Below are positions 54,476 to 63,314 of a stretch of DNA of 64,000 bases, piece after piece; the first letter of the stretch is position 1, and each line of letters opens with the position of its first letter. The stretch covers positions 1 to 64,000 of the forward strand of contig DATIYF010000020.1 of the NCBI GenBank assembly GCA_035517775.1, in the 5' to 3' direction. A program made the translations under genes and the position numbers. Below the pieces are notes generated by a model that was not told where the DNA came from, made no database searches, and saw only the letters and a program-made list of their open reading frames with translations. This stretch comes from DATIYF01 sp035517775. Its GTDB lineage: Bacteria > Acidobacteriota > Terriglobia > Terriglobales > Acidobacteriaceae.

Positions 54476-54727
54476 CTAATTCGGTCTTGCCTTGGCTTCG
54501 TTGACACGCAACGCCCGACCTTCCAGATCGCTGCCGCTCAGAGCTGCACATGCTTTGTTCGCCTCGCTTGCGTCCGTCATTTCGATGAACGCAAAACCCT
54601 TGGAACGCCCGGTCTCTTTATCGGTAATGATGTTGACGCGCTCCACCGTTCCATGCGCTTCGAACAACGTGCGAAGTTGTGGTTCGGTGGCGCTCTGCGG
54701 CAAATTTCCAACGTATAAGTTCTTCAT
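54476..54727 (-). CDS. RRM-type RNA-binding protein
   Basis: An 83-residue single RNA-recognition motif: RNP2 is LYVGNL and RNP1 is KGFAFIEM, with GTVERVNIITDKETGRSKGF between. GAGG precedes ATG 54727. Bacterial proteins of this size and form are often cold- or stress-induced RNA-binding proteins. Confidence 0.92.
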   Translation of the reverse strand: MKNLYVGNLPQSATEPQLRTLFEAHGTVERVNIITDKETGRSKGFAFIEMTDASEANKACAALSGSDLEGRALRVNEAKARPN

Positions 54728-54745
54728 AGTTTCCTCGATTTGAAT

Positions 54746-55165
54746 TTACGCCAAAGTGTTAGTGGTGCTTCCGTAGGCCCCGGCAAACTCCAGCAGACTG
54801 CCTTGCTGGATATGGCGGGAATGCGCAAAGACGGTTATGTAAGGCACGCCCAGAAAGCGATGGGCTCTGATATTCGTGACTTCCAGGCAGTTGAAGTCAG
54901 GCTTCTGCGCTTTGAGAAAAATCTGTTTCAAGGCCCGGCGAATGTTGCTGTCTGCAAGCGTCCCCAGTACTGTGGCCTTTACTTCCGCCGCCATGAAAAA
55001 GCAGTTCCATCCCGATCCCTTGATTTTCTTCTCCAAAGTAGAGCCATTGAGCGTCTGAAGCACGCCCCACGTTCCTGAATAGGGCTCGCTCTCCAGATCA
55101 AGCGCCCGCAATATAAGAGGCCGATCGTCGATGAGAATGGTTCCGACCTGTACCGATGCTGCCAT
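54746..55165 (-). CDS. Hypothetical protein
   Basis: A 139-residue protein from ATG 55165, which has a GGGGGATG ribosome site; longer in-frame starts lack one. It shows GTILIDDRPLILRALDLESE and GWNCFFMAAEVKATVLG, and looks soluble. It lies 18 bp upstream of the RRM gene on the same strand, so both may be induced together. Family not recognised. Confidence 0.7.
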   Translation of the reverse strand: MAASVQVGTILIDDRPLILRALDLESEPYSGTWGVLQTLNGSTLEKKIKGSGWNCFFMAAEVKATVLGTLADSNIRRALKQIFLKAQKPDFNCLEVTNIRAHRFLGVPYITVFAHSRHIQQGSLLEFAGAYGSTTNTLA

Positions 55166-55220
55166 GTTTTCATCCCCCCGATGTACTGCCGTGGTGTGGG
55201 ACCGAACTGTCGAAAGCTGT

Positions 55221-55541
55221 TTACGCGGCCATGCCATCCACACCCTCATGAAAAGTGGAGTTCACGATGTCCGCGACTCGCAACTTGGGACTACCGTCGA
55301 GCAGCGCTTCCAGGCTCTTCATCACTAGCGGATAGGCCGCGGTCTGGTAAACCTCTGCCTCTTCCCTGGTCTCCCACAAACTGATAGCTACGACGTCAAT
55401 GCCGCCGGTCATGGCGAAGGTGATAACGTCCTTAAACCCTGGCTGCTCCCGCAACAGGGGTATGATCTGGGTCTCAACAATTTGCCTGAAGTCGTTCAGG
55501 CTGCGTGGCTTCAGACGTAGTGCGACATTGCGAGCGAACAT
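55221..55541 (-). CDS. ABM-like (antibiotic biosynthesis monooxygenase-fold) protein
   Basis: A 106-residue ferredoxin-like protein from ATG 55541 (GGGAG 6 nt upstream). ARNVALRLKPRSLNDFRQIV, LLREQPGFKDVITFAM and ISLWETREEAEVYQ match the dimeric alpha-beta-barrel (ABM) pattern. It may be a small oxygenase or a non-catalytic binding protein; no cofactor motif can be read. Confidence 0.72.
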   Translation of the reverse strand: MFARNVALRLKPRSLNDFRQIVETQIIPLLREQPGFKDVITFAMTGGIDVVAISLWETREEAEVYQTAAYPLVMKSLEALLDGSPKLRVADIVNSTFHEGVDGMAA

Positions 55542-56009
55542 AGTCAACTCCCGGCGGGATGCTCTAAGAAGGGGAGCTTCAGATGGGCTGACTTAGTTTT
55601 CAGAGAATCTGAAAGAGTGATAGGAAGTTACTCGCTCATGATCAAGCCTATTCGCTCTGAATAGCCTTGTCAAACTTACCAAAGAAATGTGGCGGTTAAT
55701 GCAACGCCGCTGATGATCCCTTCCCAGCCACACCGATCGCTTTGCGCTCGTGCTCCGACAGCAGGCGCTTCATCTTTTTGAGGATGGCGTCCACGCTCCC
55801 GGAGTTCCGCTCGCGCTGAGCTTGCTGCCACAGCCTGCGCCAGCCCTTCGGCGCTTGTCCTTCGAGAGAAATTGTCGAGCTGATAAGTGGCATAGCTAGT
55901 CGAGAAAAACCACGTCGACCCGCAATGATTGTGACAGCTCTCGTCCGTCGAAGTCTGAGCAAAATTGACCACCTGCGGCGATTCGCCTTTTGGGGGTAAA
56001 ATTCACCCA
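55542..56009 (-). other. 468-bp region before the Crp/Fnr gene, with a possible small minus-strand gene
   Basis: Mostly non-coding. A minus-strand frame from ATG 55893 to 55696 would give 65 residues ending in DAILKKMKRLLSEHERKAIG, a helical, plausible small protein, but it has no clear ribosome site and a second frame overlaps it. The 56009 end should hold the Crp/Fnr promoter. Confidence 0.3.
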
Positions 56010-56669
56010 ATGGCCCCAGCCGGGAAGAGACGCGACTTTGATCCTCAGGCATTTCTCGCCAGCATCGGCGAGGGCAGGAAGATCCTGCCCCTTTCAAGAA
56101 AACAGTTGGTTTTCACGCAGGGGGACCCGGCAGATGCGGTTTTCTACCTGCAGAAGGGCCGGATCAAGCTCACGGTGGTATCCAAAACAGGCAAGGAAGC
56201 AACCATCGCCATTCTGACTGAGGGCTCGTTCTTTGGCGAAGGTTCGCTGGCCGGGCAGACCCTCCGCATGGGTTCGGCCACGGCAGCGAGCGATTGTACA
56301 GTGTTGCGAATTGACAAGAAATCCATGGTGCAAGCGCTTCGCCGGGAGCAGTCGTTTTCGGAGCTGTTTGTGTCGTATCTGCTGGCCCGAAACGTCCGCT
56401 ACGAAGAGGACCTGGTAGACCAGTTGTTCAATTCCAGCGAGAAGCGCCTGGCTCGGATCTTGCTTCTGCTCGCTCACTTCGGAAAGGAAGGCGTGCCGGA
56501 AGTGGTTGTCCCGAAGATCAGTCAGGAAACCCTGGCGGAAATGGTGGGCACTACCCGCTCGCGGGTCAGCTTTTTTATGAACCGCTTCAGAAAATTGGGT
56601 TTTGTTGACTACGATGGCGGCGGCCTGCAAGTGCACAGTTCACTGCTCAGTGTAGTGCTGCACGACTGA
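56010..56669 (+). CDS. Crp/Fnr-family transcription regulator
   Basis: A 219-residue regulator. The cyclic-nucleotide-binding-type fold is at residues about 25-130 (QLVFTQGDPADAVFYLQKGR, GSFFGEGSLAGQ). A Crp helix-turn-helix follows at about 165-215 (ISQETLAEMVGTTRSRVSFF, MNRFRKLGFV). There is no N-terminal Cys cluster, so it is not an Fe-S Fnr. ATG 56010 matches the domain start. The effector is unknown; cyclases elsewhere in the window make a cyclic nucleotide plausible. Confidence 0.92.
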   Translation: MAPAGKRRDFDPQAFLASIGEGRKILPLSRKQLVFTQGDPADAVFYLQKGRIKLTVVSKTGKEATIAILTEGSFFGEGSLAGQTLRMGSATAASDCTVLRIDKKSMVQALRREQSFSELFVSYLLARNVRYEEDLVDQLFNSSEKRLARILLLLAHFGKEGVPEVVVPKISQETLAEMVGTTRSRVSFFMNRFRKLGFVDYDGGGLQVHSSLLSVVLHD

Positions 56670-56955
56670 CCGATTTCTATCTTGCCGTCAGGATCTCGCC
56701 GGGGCACCACATGCCCAGAGCTGGAGCTTCTGGGCGTGGGCATTTGGATGTTGCTTCTGCAGCCACATAGGGCGCCGGTCGGTTACCGTCAGTCTCGGGC
56801 CGAAGGTTATAGGGTCCATCTTTGATCGCTGGGCGCTCTCTAAACATGCTTTCATCTGGAATTCTCCGTTTGGCTCTGAGATCAAAGAGTTCTTTCACCG
56901 TTTGTCGCTTGAACATAGCGGTTCTGTGGTTGAGTTTGGAGGAGTGCCTTCTTCG
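56670..56955 (-). other. Short gap with weak overlapping frames
   Basis: Two minus-strand frames overlap here: 56916-56677 (79 residues, no ribosome site) and 56855-56688 (55 residues, GGAG 8 nt before the ATG). Neither resembles a known protein. One may be a real small gene, but I cannot tell which. Confidence 0.3.
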
Positions 56956-57456
56956 CTAGTGAGGACCCCTCGTCACCGGTCCAAATTGGATCGTTCCATT
57001 TCGGATGTCTCGCCACTGCTTTGGGGAAAAGGGGGCGGCTTTCTCACCTGCCGTCAGTTGGGCAGCCTCTGTCTGGCGCTGCTCCGGCTCTTCTTGTTGC
57101 GGTCTAACGATAGCCACCAGCAAGGAGGACAGGGTTGCCAGCAGGGTGTCGGGGCTCTCGCGTCTAGTCACGATCGCATCCACAGACACTAACGCATCAA
57201 CCGGCACGTCCAGTTTCTCAGCGAACATCACAATGGGGACCTGAGGTTTGACCTGTTTCACCACGGACGCGACGGCCCCACCGTCTAGTAGTCCCAAGTG
57301 GTAGTCGAGCACAATTGCATCTACTGCTCGCGCCATGAAGAGCCGCAGACCGTCGGACACGTTGGTTGCGCTAACCAGTTCGTAGCCCCCTTGTTCCAAC
57401 ACACGCAGCTCTTCTGGATCACGGTGTATGCAGAGAATGGAGCGAGTAGTGCCCAT
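56956..57456 (-). CDS. Receiver-like response-regulator protein
   Basis: About 166 residues from ATG 57456. The N-terminal part follows the receiver fold (SILCIHRDPEELRVLEQGGY, AVDAIVLDYHLGLLDGGAVA, VPIVMFAE). The phospho-acceptor Asp is in VLDYHL, but the usual paired acidic residues at the start are replaced by HRD, and the conserved Lys is not obvious, so phosphorylation is uncertain. The C-terminal 60 residues are not a DNA-binding domain. Confidence 0.65.
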   Translation of the reverse strand: MGTTRSILCIHRDPEELRVLEQGGYELVSATNVSDGLRLFMARAVDAIVLDYHLGLLDGGAVASVVKQVKPQVPIVMFAEKLDVPVDALVSVDAIVTRRESPDTLLATLSSLLVAIVRPQQEEPEQRQTEAAQLTAGEKAAPFSPKQWRDIRNGTIQFGPVTRGPH

Positions 57457-57556
57457 CGCGCTTATGCTCACAGGTCGCGATCTGTCATTCTGTTCAAAAT
57501 TGCTCAATAGGACTCTGCTGATGCCAAATGATCCATGGCCACTATGATCATCAAGG

Positions 57557-57712
57557 TCAAATTCGACCCATCAGAAGCAGAATGACGACGATTATGAGGA
57601 CCATTCCCACGCCCCCGGTGGGAACATAGCCCCACTCCTTGCTATGCGACCATCTGGGCAGGGCGCCAACAAGGGCCAAGACTAGGACGATAATCAATAT
57701 AGTTCCAAGCAT
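57557..57712 (-). CDS. DUF3309-like mini membrane protein
   Basis: A 51-residue protein: MLGTILIIVLVLALVGALPR, then WSHSKEWGYVPTGGVGMVLI and a second hydrophobic stretch ending LLLMGRI. The pattern of two spans around a W-x-HS-x-x-WGY-x-P-x-GG-x-G core matches the DUF3309 type of small membrane proteins. ATG at 57712. Function unknown. Confidence 0.82.
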   Translation of the reverse strand: MLGTILIIVLVLALVGALPRWSHSKEWGYVPTGGVGMVLIIVVILLLMGRI

Positions 57713-57784
57713 GTAGTGTTCCTCGCTGGTATCTCGGGACGATGCAGCGCTTTGCAGCGCTGCACGCCCTGGGTTTCAGATTCC

Positions 57785-58525
57785 CTAGAATGAGATGTTG
57801 ATCGCAAGCCCCTGTTGGGGATACCTGCGGTTGTACAGGTAATAGCCGCTGTCTACGTAGGTGATATAAACGTCATCGTTGTCGTACCAGTTATTGCCCC
57901 AATACTCCGGCCAGGGGTCGACCGCGCTGATCCAATAACCCTGGTACTGGAAACGCGGGTATCCATCTACGACCATGAAGGGCAGACCCACGATGCGGAA
58001 CCCATGACTTGGCCCGAAATACCCTCGGTACCGGTCATCCGGCACGCGGTAGCCATGGTAGCCTCCACGCTGTTGCCAGGTACGGTGATCGGATTGCCAG
58101 TTTCCTGACCGATGCTGCTGCCAGGCGGCCTGTTCGACATGCCGCTGTTCCTGGGTACGCTGGGGTTGATTGCTGCGTTGCTGTTTGGCTTGCTGCTGAG
58201 CGTGGTGCCGGTTCTGCTTCTGCTTATTCTGGGCCTGTTGTTGCTGCTGGGCATGCCGCTCGTTCTCTTTGTTTTGGTTTTGTTGCTGCTGGGCGTGCTG
58301 CTGGTTCTGCTCGTTGTGGACCTGTGGTTGCTGCTGGGTGTGAGCCTGGTTCTGGTTACCGTGCTGTTGCTGGGCACGTCCCGCTTCGGGCTTGACTTGC
58401 TGGTGCTCACTCTGTTTTTGTTCGTGATGGTCCCGCCCCTCGTTCTGCTCCTGCGCGTAAGCAGGAGCAGCGACTCCGAGAAGCAAGGACAGGATGGCGG
58501 TACTGGTGAATCTGAGTGCTTTCAT
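57785..58525 (-). CDS. Secreted Gln/His-rich protein
   Basis: A 246-residue protein with a signal peptide (ILSLLLGVAAPAYAQ). Residues about 25-150 are dominated by Gln, Asn, His and Lys. The C-terminal domain is conserved-looking and aromatic (YRGYFGPSHGFRIVGLPFMV, YQGYWISAVDPWPEYWGNNW, DDVYITYVDSGYYLYNRRYP). The low-complexity part may bind metal or stay disordered. Exported; function unknown. Confidence 0.82.
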   Translation of the reverse strand: MKALRFTSTAILSLLLGVAAPAYAQEQNEGRDHHEQKQSEHQQVKPEAGRAQQQHGNQNQAHTQQQPQVHNEQNQQHAQQQQNQNKENERHAQQQQQAQNKQKQNRHHAQQQAKQQRSNQPQRTQEQRHVEQAAWQQHRSGNWQSDHRTWQQRGGYHGYRVPDDRYRGYFGPSHGFRIVGLPFMVVDGYPRFQYQGYWISAVDPWPEYWGNNWYDNDDVYITYVDSGYYLYNRRYPQQGLAINISF

Positions 58526-58560
58526 GGGTGCTCCATTCCTGCTGGATGATGCAAGCTTGC

Positions 58561-60222
58561 TTAGCGCAAGCTTCCTGTGGTGACCGGGCTTCCAATGGCT
58601 TCGCCAGATACGACAAGCTCCACTCTTCGGTTTTGCTGGCGACCGGAGGCGGTGTCGTTGGTAGCTACTGGCTGGCCTTCGCCGAACCCCTTCGACGTAA
58701 TGGACGCGGTTGCGACTCCCTGATTCACCAGATAATCGCGGACCGAGCCGGCGCGATTCTCAGACAATGTCTGATTCATCGCATCGCTGCCCACATTGTC
58801 TGTGTAGCCGCCGACTTCAATATTGAGTCCTGGGTACGCGACGAGAATTCCGGCGACTTTCGCCAGTTTTTCCCGCGCGCCGGACTTCAACGAGTATTCG
58901 CCGGTGTCAAACAAAACATCGGACATGCTGACGATGAGGCCACGCGCGCTGTCGCGAGTCTGAAGGATTGAATTCAACTGCTCCGACAACCGCGTGCGCA
59001 TGGCCGCTTTATCGGCTTCCGCTTGCTGCGAGGCCAACTGGGCCTCCTGTGCGGCCAGTCGTGCTTGCTCCGTATCCGAGCGAGCAGCGGCCAAAGCTGT
59101 TGCTGAAGCGGCCTGACTGTCAGCCAGGTCTGCTTTGGCTCTGTCGGAATCCGACTGGGCCTGAGCAGCTTCGGACTGGGCGCTGGCGGTTGCCAGTTCT
59201 GCCTGGGCCCTGGCGGCTTGTGCCCTGGCTGTGTCCGACTCTGCCTGGGCTTTAGCAGACTCCGCTCGCGCCTGATCAGCTTGCGCCTGTTCCTTTTGCC
59301 GCGTGGCAGCGTCCGCTTCCGCCTGGGTTCGCGCCTGGGCAAAGGCCGCCGCGCGGCGTTCGTTTTCCTGGCGCTCCTGGGCAATTCTCTTAACGGTGAT
59401 GGCGCGAGCGTCTTCCGCGGTCTGCACTGCCTCGCGCGCGACTCCGATCAAAGCTTTCTTATCGAGGTGCTTTCGCGTGGCGTAGCCGTCCGCCTGGTCC
59501 ATTAGGCGAACTGCATGCTGATAGCTGTCGCTAGCGTAATTGGCCGCGCCCTCGGACTGAGCGATGCGCAGCGCATTGCGCGCTTCGAAGAATTCCAATG
59601 GCAGCTCGGAATTCAGGATCACCGGATCGAATTTATAGCCGGTGGGAATGTACCCGCCGCGCTCGAGAAGGTCATACTTGGCGTTGACTGCCTCGACCGT
59701 TCCCTTGGTGTCCTCGCGGATGACATTTTCGATCACCACTACGTTGCTGGGCTGGCGCACTGCATAATAAGGTTCCGCGGTAACCACCAGAGCGAATGCC
59801 TGCAGATCCGTGGTAACGTCCAGCTTGCTGCGATGGTTATCACCCACCAGCACTTCACCCAGGTTTACAGCCCGGCCTTCGGGAGAGATCGCCCACAGGA
59901 TGTAGGTAAGATATTCGTTGCCGAAAGTCGTGGGCTTCTGCAGATTGGCAAATTCCACTTCGATTTCGATGTAACCGCTCTTGCTCTCCACCTTGGCCTG
60001 GCCGCGCGCCTGCGGCATCAGCTCTGTACCGGCAAAATCAAGCTTGGTGGCTCCGCTGCGATGCTGATACTTTATCGCGCGTGTCGTCCGGCTGGTCACG
60101 ATGACGTGGAACGTCGGCGTGTAATCCATGGGCTCAACAGACCCTGTGGTTTGAGAATTTGTCTGGGCTAGGGCGTTCAGGCTCAGGGCGATTACTGCAG
60201 CTAACAACAGCTCCGTTTTCAA
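58561..60222 (-). CDS. OmpA-family outer-membrane protein with coiled-coil stalk
   Basis: A 553-residue protein with a signal peptide (LLLAAVIALSLNALAQ), an N-terminal domain of unknown fold, a long Ala/Gln/Glu coiled coil at about 250-410 (QARTQAEADAATRQKEQAQA and similar heptads) and a C-terminal OmpA domain (FDTGEYSLKSGAREKLAKVA, IEVGGYTDNVGSDAMNQTLS, RAGSVRDYLVNQG, NRRVELVV). The OmpA domain should bind peptidoglycan, and the coiled coil would span the periplasm. Confidence 0.92.
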   Translation of the reverse strand: MKTELLLAAVIALSLNALAQTNSQTTGSVEPMDYTPTFHVIVTSRTTRAIKYQHRSGATKLDFAGTELMPQARGQAKVESKSGYIEIEVEFANLQKPTTFGNEYLTYILWAISPEGRAVNLGEVLVGDNHRSKLDVTTDLQAFALVVTAEPYYAVRQPSNVVVIENVIREDTKGTVEAVNAKYDLLERGGYIPTGYKFDPVILNSELPLEFFEARNALRIAQSEGAANYASDSYQHAVRLMDQADGYATRKHLDKKALIGVAREAVQTAEDARAITVKRIAQERQENERRAAAFAQARTQAEADAATRQKEQAQADQARAESAKAQAESDTARAQAARAQAELATASAQSEAAQAQSDSDRAKADLADSQAASATALAAARSDTEQARLAAQEAQLASQQAEADKAAMRTRLSEQLNSILQTRDSARGLIVSMSDVLFDTGEYSLKSGAREKLAKVAGILVAYPGLNIEVGGYTDNVGSDAMNQTLSENRAGSVRDYLVNQGVATASITSKGFGEGQPVATNDTASGRQQNRRVELVVSGEAIGSPVTTGSLR

Positions 60223-60308
60223 TGGATCTCCTTGTGGCAGATGTCTGCTCTTTCTAATTGTTGGTCTTCGCTCAGGCGGTTTGCTTCATGCCGCCGGTCA
60301 GTCTAGAG

Positions 60309-60500
60309 TCAGGTCCCAACGTGGATCCGAGAAAGCGAGTGGAAGAGCCCAAAAACATTGAGTATCCACAGGACCACTGCGATGACAACGACGCCATTCA
60401 GAATTGACTTGATGGACCTCTGCATCGGGATGAAGCGATTTATCAGCCAGAGCAGGACACCCACCGTCACGAGAACTTCCAGGAGTTGAATCAAAGGCAT
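60309..60500 (-). CDS. Small two-span membrane protein (Thivi_2564-like)
   Basis: A 63-residue protein: MPLIQLLEVLVTVGVLLWLI, NRFIPMQRSIKSILNGVVVI and AVVLWILNVFGLFHS. AAAGGTC precedes ATG 60500. Two spans joined by a short basic loop with a conserved-looking I-P-M match the Thivi_2564 family. Function unknown. Confidence 0.8.
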   Translation of the reverse strand: MPLIQLLEVLVTVGVLLWLINRFIPMQRSIKSILNGVVVIAVVLWILNVFGLFHSLSRIHVGT

Positions 60501-60812
60501 GATCTGACCTTTCTTGTTGCGCGGGCTGCCGCCTCGCATCCATCGCGGGGAGGCGCCAGTATTCTTGTGTCCGAAAGCTATAGGGTCGAATCGTGCCCGC
60601 CGGAGGTTTCAGGCATGCGCACGGATGAAGACTGCCGATTGGCTGGATGTGGCCGCTTGAGGTTGGCTCGGCCGGAGGCTGCCGCAGCGACCTGAACTAG
60701 CGAGAGCTACGATCGGCGTCGCGGCTCCCTCTACACACTCAGGTGAATAAAGAATGACAGCTACCGGCTTTCCCGTCTGAGCAAGATAGCTCACATCGAA
60801 AATAAGTTGAGA
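60501..60812 (-). other. 312-bp gap
   Basis: No gene or repeat that I can support on either strand. Confidence 0.5.
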
Positions 60813-61058
60813 CTACGATGCCTGGGCGACCGTTGGATCAATCGTGGTAGATTCCGCATCTCTGGGGACGCCGTCCCGCCCGCTGGTGTGGCCAGGGCCT
60901 GATCGTATGGGCTGCATGAGCGCCCACGAGTAGTCGAATCTCTTTCCACAATCGAAGCACACTTGGTAGGTCCTTCTTTCAATGGTGAATACGCGGCTCG
61001 TGTGACTGTGATGGCAGCCGGCAAAAGCGAAAGCGAAAATCCAACGTAGGGATTTCAT
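60813..61058 (-). CDS. Small lipoprotein-like Cys/His-rich protein
   Basis: An 81-residue protein from ATG 61058: hydrophobic start MKSLRWIFAFAFAGCHHSHT, then RRTYQVCFDCGKRFDYSWAL. The AFAGC could be a lipobox. CFDCG with the upstream Cys/His could bind zinc. Longer in-frame starts read as low-complexity sequence. Function unknown. Confidence 0.65.
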   Translation of the reverse strand: MKSLRWIFAFAFAGCHHSHTSRVFTIERRTYQVCFDCGKRFDYSWALMQPIRSGPGHTSGRDGVPRDAESTTIDPTVAQAS

Positions 61059-61702
61059 GGTGGTGCGGCCGTAAGTGGCCGGGAAACGCCGGGCCGCCTC
61101 AGTCCTGGTTCTCCGGGGTCTCGCCCACGACCCGTTCCGCAGCCTGGCTGACGAAGTCCGCACGTTGGTTGTCGTCCCGTTGCTGCTCCGATGGTGTATT
61201 TTGGCCGCGCGCCATTTCGCTGGTCTGGGGAACAATTTTCGGCCCGGGCCGCATTTTACGTCTCGACATGCAGACCGTTCTCCACTTCTTACGACGGTGT
61301 TGATGTTGAGCTAGATATTTTTAGGGCGCTCGTAGGGGGCCCATGCTGCTCGGGCTCTTCCGTGTAGGGCGCGTATGGCAAATCGGGCAGGGGCGGCTTT
61401 CTGGCACGATCCGCATCAGGAGCTGCGCCTGGATATGAGAGAGGCGGCTCCGGAGATTGGCCGCCGCTAGTCCAGTACCTAGACATATAGGACTCCATAA
61501 AATGAATGAGGCGCGGAACGGCGGTCGTCCTCGGTTATACCTGGCCGCGCTTTCATCCGCTTTCCCTTTATTCCCTGATGGTGCTCTTTGCGGAGCCGGC
61601 GCGATGGTCAAGATTGCTCATTTTCCACGAACTTAAAAAAAACACGCCGGTGCTGGTCACAATTGACCATCTCGCTGTTCAGCGATGCGGCATTATGCAG
61701 TC
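61059..61702 (-). other. 644-bp region, mostly non-coding
   Basis: Apart from one possible small minus-strand gene at 61289-61486, I see no supported feature. Plus-strand frames here lack ribosome sites and family resemblance. Confidence 0.45.
61289..61486 (-). CDS. Possible small Pro-rich protein
   Basis: 65 residues from ATG 61486, which has GGAG 6 nt upstream. The sequence is rich in Pro, Ser and Glu (KPPLPDLPYAPYTEEPEQHG) and has no known motif. It may be real on the strength of its ribosome site only. Confidence 0.35.
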   Translation of the reverse strand: MSRYWTSGGQSPEPPLSYPGAAPDADRARKPPLPDLPYAPYTEEPEQHGPPTSALKISSSTSTPS

Positions 61703-61843
61703 ATGAAAACCAAGAAGGAACAGGCCCTAACGGTTCCCTGTCCTACCTGTGGCGCCAAACCGGGCCAGAAGTGTGAGTTAAGCACGGGTCTGCCACGTAG
61801 CGAACCGCACCGGGATCGGCGCCTGGCGGCTTCAGATAAATAG
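61703..61843 (+). CDS. Mini zinc-finger protein (CPxC...C...H)
   Basis: A 46-residue protein with TVPCPTCGAKPGQKCELSTG then LPRSEPHRDRRLAA. The spacing C-x2-C-x8-C and a following His resembles the small DNA-binding zinc fingers found in phage and actinobacterial proteins. It is related to the N-terminal half of the product of 62847-63092. Weak ribosome site. Confidence 0.7.
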   Translation: MKTKKEQALTVPCPTCGAKPGQKCELSTGLPRSEPHRDRRLAASDK

Positions 61844-62023
61844 GGTTAGACCACGCCGCCCGCGACAGACAGGGGAAACGCATGGCTTGCTGGATACTGC
61901 TGACCGCCTCTGTTGGCGAATAGCGGCTAAGACGGTGAGCCAGTGGACACCGTCTTAGACCTGCAGAGAACGGACTTACCGCATCCAAACCAGCAATACA
62001 AGGAACCCGAAGGGAGAACCACA

Positions 62024-62497
62024 ATGCGTAAGAACCTGATTGGCAATGTTTTGGAAACCCCGGCACCTCTTCAGCAGACTTGGCTGGACTTAAGCAGCAC
62101 AGCCTTGGCGGAGGTCACATCGCAGGACCAGAGCCATCCGGTTGAAGCGGCACTGCTTCTGGACGAGAGTCGTGGGTGGCGGGCGGCGACCGCCGGACCG
62201 CAGATGGTACGCGTGGTGTTCGATACTCCGCAGACGCTCAGGCGTATCGGGCTGGTGTTCGAGGAGACCAATATCAAGCGCACTCAAGAATTCGTGCTGC
62301 GTTGGTCCCCGGACGGCAAACAGCCTTTCCGGGATATTGTGCGTCAGCAGTGGAACTTTAGCCCTCCCGATACAGTTCGGGAAGCTGAAGAACACTCGGT
62401 GGAGCTCTCGAATGTCAAGGTGTTGGAGCTCGTCATCGTGCCCGACATCAGCGGTGGCGAAGCGCGCGCCTCCTTGCGCGCACTTCGAGTGGCTTGA
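62024..62497 (+). CDS. Discoidin-like (F5/8-type) carbohydrate-binding protein
   Basis: A 157-residue protein from ATG 62024 with GAAGGGAG upstream. The beta-rich sequence (PQMVRVVFDTPQTLRRIGLV, TQEFVLRWSPDGKQPFRDIV, VSVLELVI-like VKVLELVIVPDISGGEARAS) follows the jelly-roll pattern of F5/8-type or galactose-binding-like domains. No signal peptide, so it appears to stay in the cell. Ligand unknown. Confidence 0.7.
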   Translation: MRKNLIGNVLETPAPLQQTWLDLSSTALAEVTSQDQSHPVEAALLLDESRGWRAATAGPQMVRVVFDTPQTLRRIGLVFEETNIKRTQEFVLRWSPDGKQPFRDIVRQQWNFSPPDTVREAEEHSVELSNVKVLELVIVPDISGGEARASLRALRVA

Positions 62498-62640
62498 CCC
62501 GCATTCCATCGGCACCGAGGCCGGGTACAACGGCGTCGTCAGGAGGATGTGGCGGCAAGCCCTGGGCCGTGGATGCGTGCGCGAAAGGCCAGCATCTATT
62601 GCCCGGGAGCCGCACTCGAAAGCAGGACTACAATGAGTCG

Positions 62641-62850
62641 GTGCGATATTACACAACAAAACGAATGAACGGCGGGATTGCGTTCAAATGTATTGCCTGC
62701 AAGCACACCGTCAACACTCTGGAGTTCGACAGCGTTAACGGCAACCTCCGCACCCAAGCGGCGGCGGCAATGAATCAGCACGTTGTGGACCTGCACCTGC
62801 CGCGGCAGACGCCGTTCACCGCTGGGCTGGGCAGTCGCGGCGCACTATGA
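62641..62850 (+). CDS. Small C2H2-like zinc-binding protein
   Basis: About 69 residues from GTG 62641; ATG 62665 is an alternative. FKCIACKHTVNTLEF and MNQHVVDLHLPRQ give C-x2-C ... H-x4-H, a possible zinc finger. Its stop overlaps the next gene as ATGA, so both are translated together. Confidence 0.6.
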   Translation: MRYYTTKRMNGGIAFKCIACKHTVNTLEFDSVNGNLRTQAAAAMNQHVVDLHLPRQTPFTAGLGSRGAL

Positions 62851-63092
62851 AACCTCAATCGCTGAAGCAAATCTTGTCTGTACGTTGCCCGGTATGTACG
62901 GCCAAGCCAAAAGAAAAGTGCGTGCTCATTACTGGACAGCCCTCTTTGAAAACACACCGTGCCCGAGACCAGTCCGCGGCCAAAGCTGCCCCTCCCGAAA
63001 GCTTTGGACATGCTGCCATGCGAAACTTGTGGGCGGCCACGAGTCATGGCTGGCGTTCGTTGTTCCACTCCAAAGTAGGCCGCGCTCAATAG
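62847..63092 (+). CDS. Mini zinc-finger protein, relative of the 61703 gene product
   Basis: An 81-residue protein starting inside the stop of the previous gene. SVRCPVCTAKPKEKCVLITG then QPSLKTHRARDQSAAK repeats the CPxC-x-AKPxxKC...TGxP...HRxR pattern of the 46-residue protein at 61703, with an extra C-terminal 35 residues. DNA or RNA binding is inferred from the motif only. Confidence 0.7.
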   Translation: MKPQSLKQILSVRCPVCTAKPKEKCVLITGQPSLKTHRARDQSAAKAAPPESFGHAAMRNLWAATSHGWRSLFHSKVGRAQ

Positions 63093-63110
63093 CCGGGGCC
63101 GGAGGGCTCA

Positions 63111-63314
63111 ATGTTCTTTCAGATATATAAAAATGGCCAGCCGGTGGATGGCGGTAGCTACCCGAGTCTCGAAGAGGCAGCAGCAGCTCTGGAAAGAGCC
63201 CAGCAAGGCGGCGAGGTAACCGAGGTGGACCGCTCCGACAAAATCGTGCGTCGCTATACGCTGCAGGAGTGCCGCGCTGCGGCCCAAAGGTTTCGCCGCG
63301 AAACAGCCGTCTAA
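63111..63314 (+). CDS. Small hypothetical protein
   Basis: A 67-residue soluble protein with GGAGGG 4 nt before ATG 63111: FFQIYKNGQPVDGGSYPSLE, then EAAAALERAQ and RRYTLQECRAAAQRFRRET. It reads as a compact alpha/beta domain and follows the zinc-finger gene by 18 bp. Family not recognised. Confidence 0.7.
   Translation: MFFQIYKNGQPVDGGSYPSLEEAAAALERAQQGGEVTEVDRSDKIVRRYTLQECRAAAQRFRRETAV

Noticed and set aside
57744..57763. GCAGCGC/GCGCTGC hairpin as terminator
   Set aside because: A perfect 7-bp stem, but no T run; I cannot assign a role.
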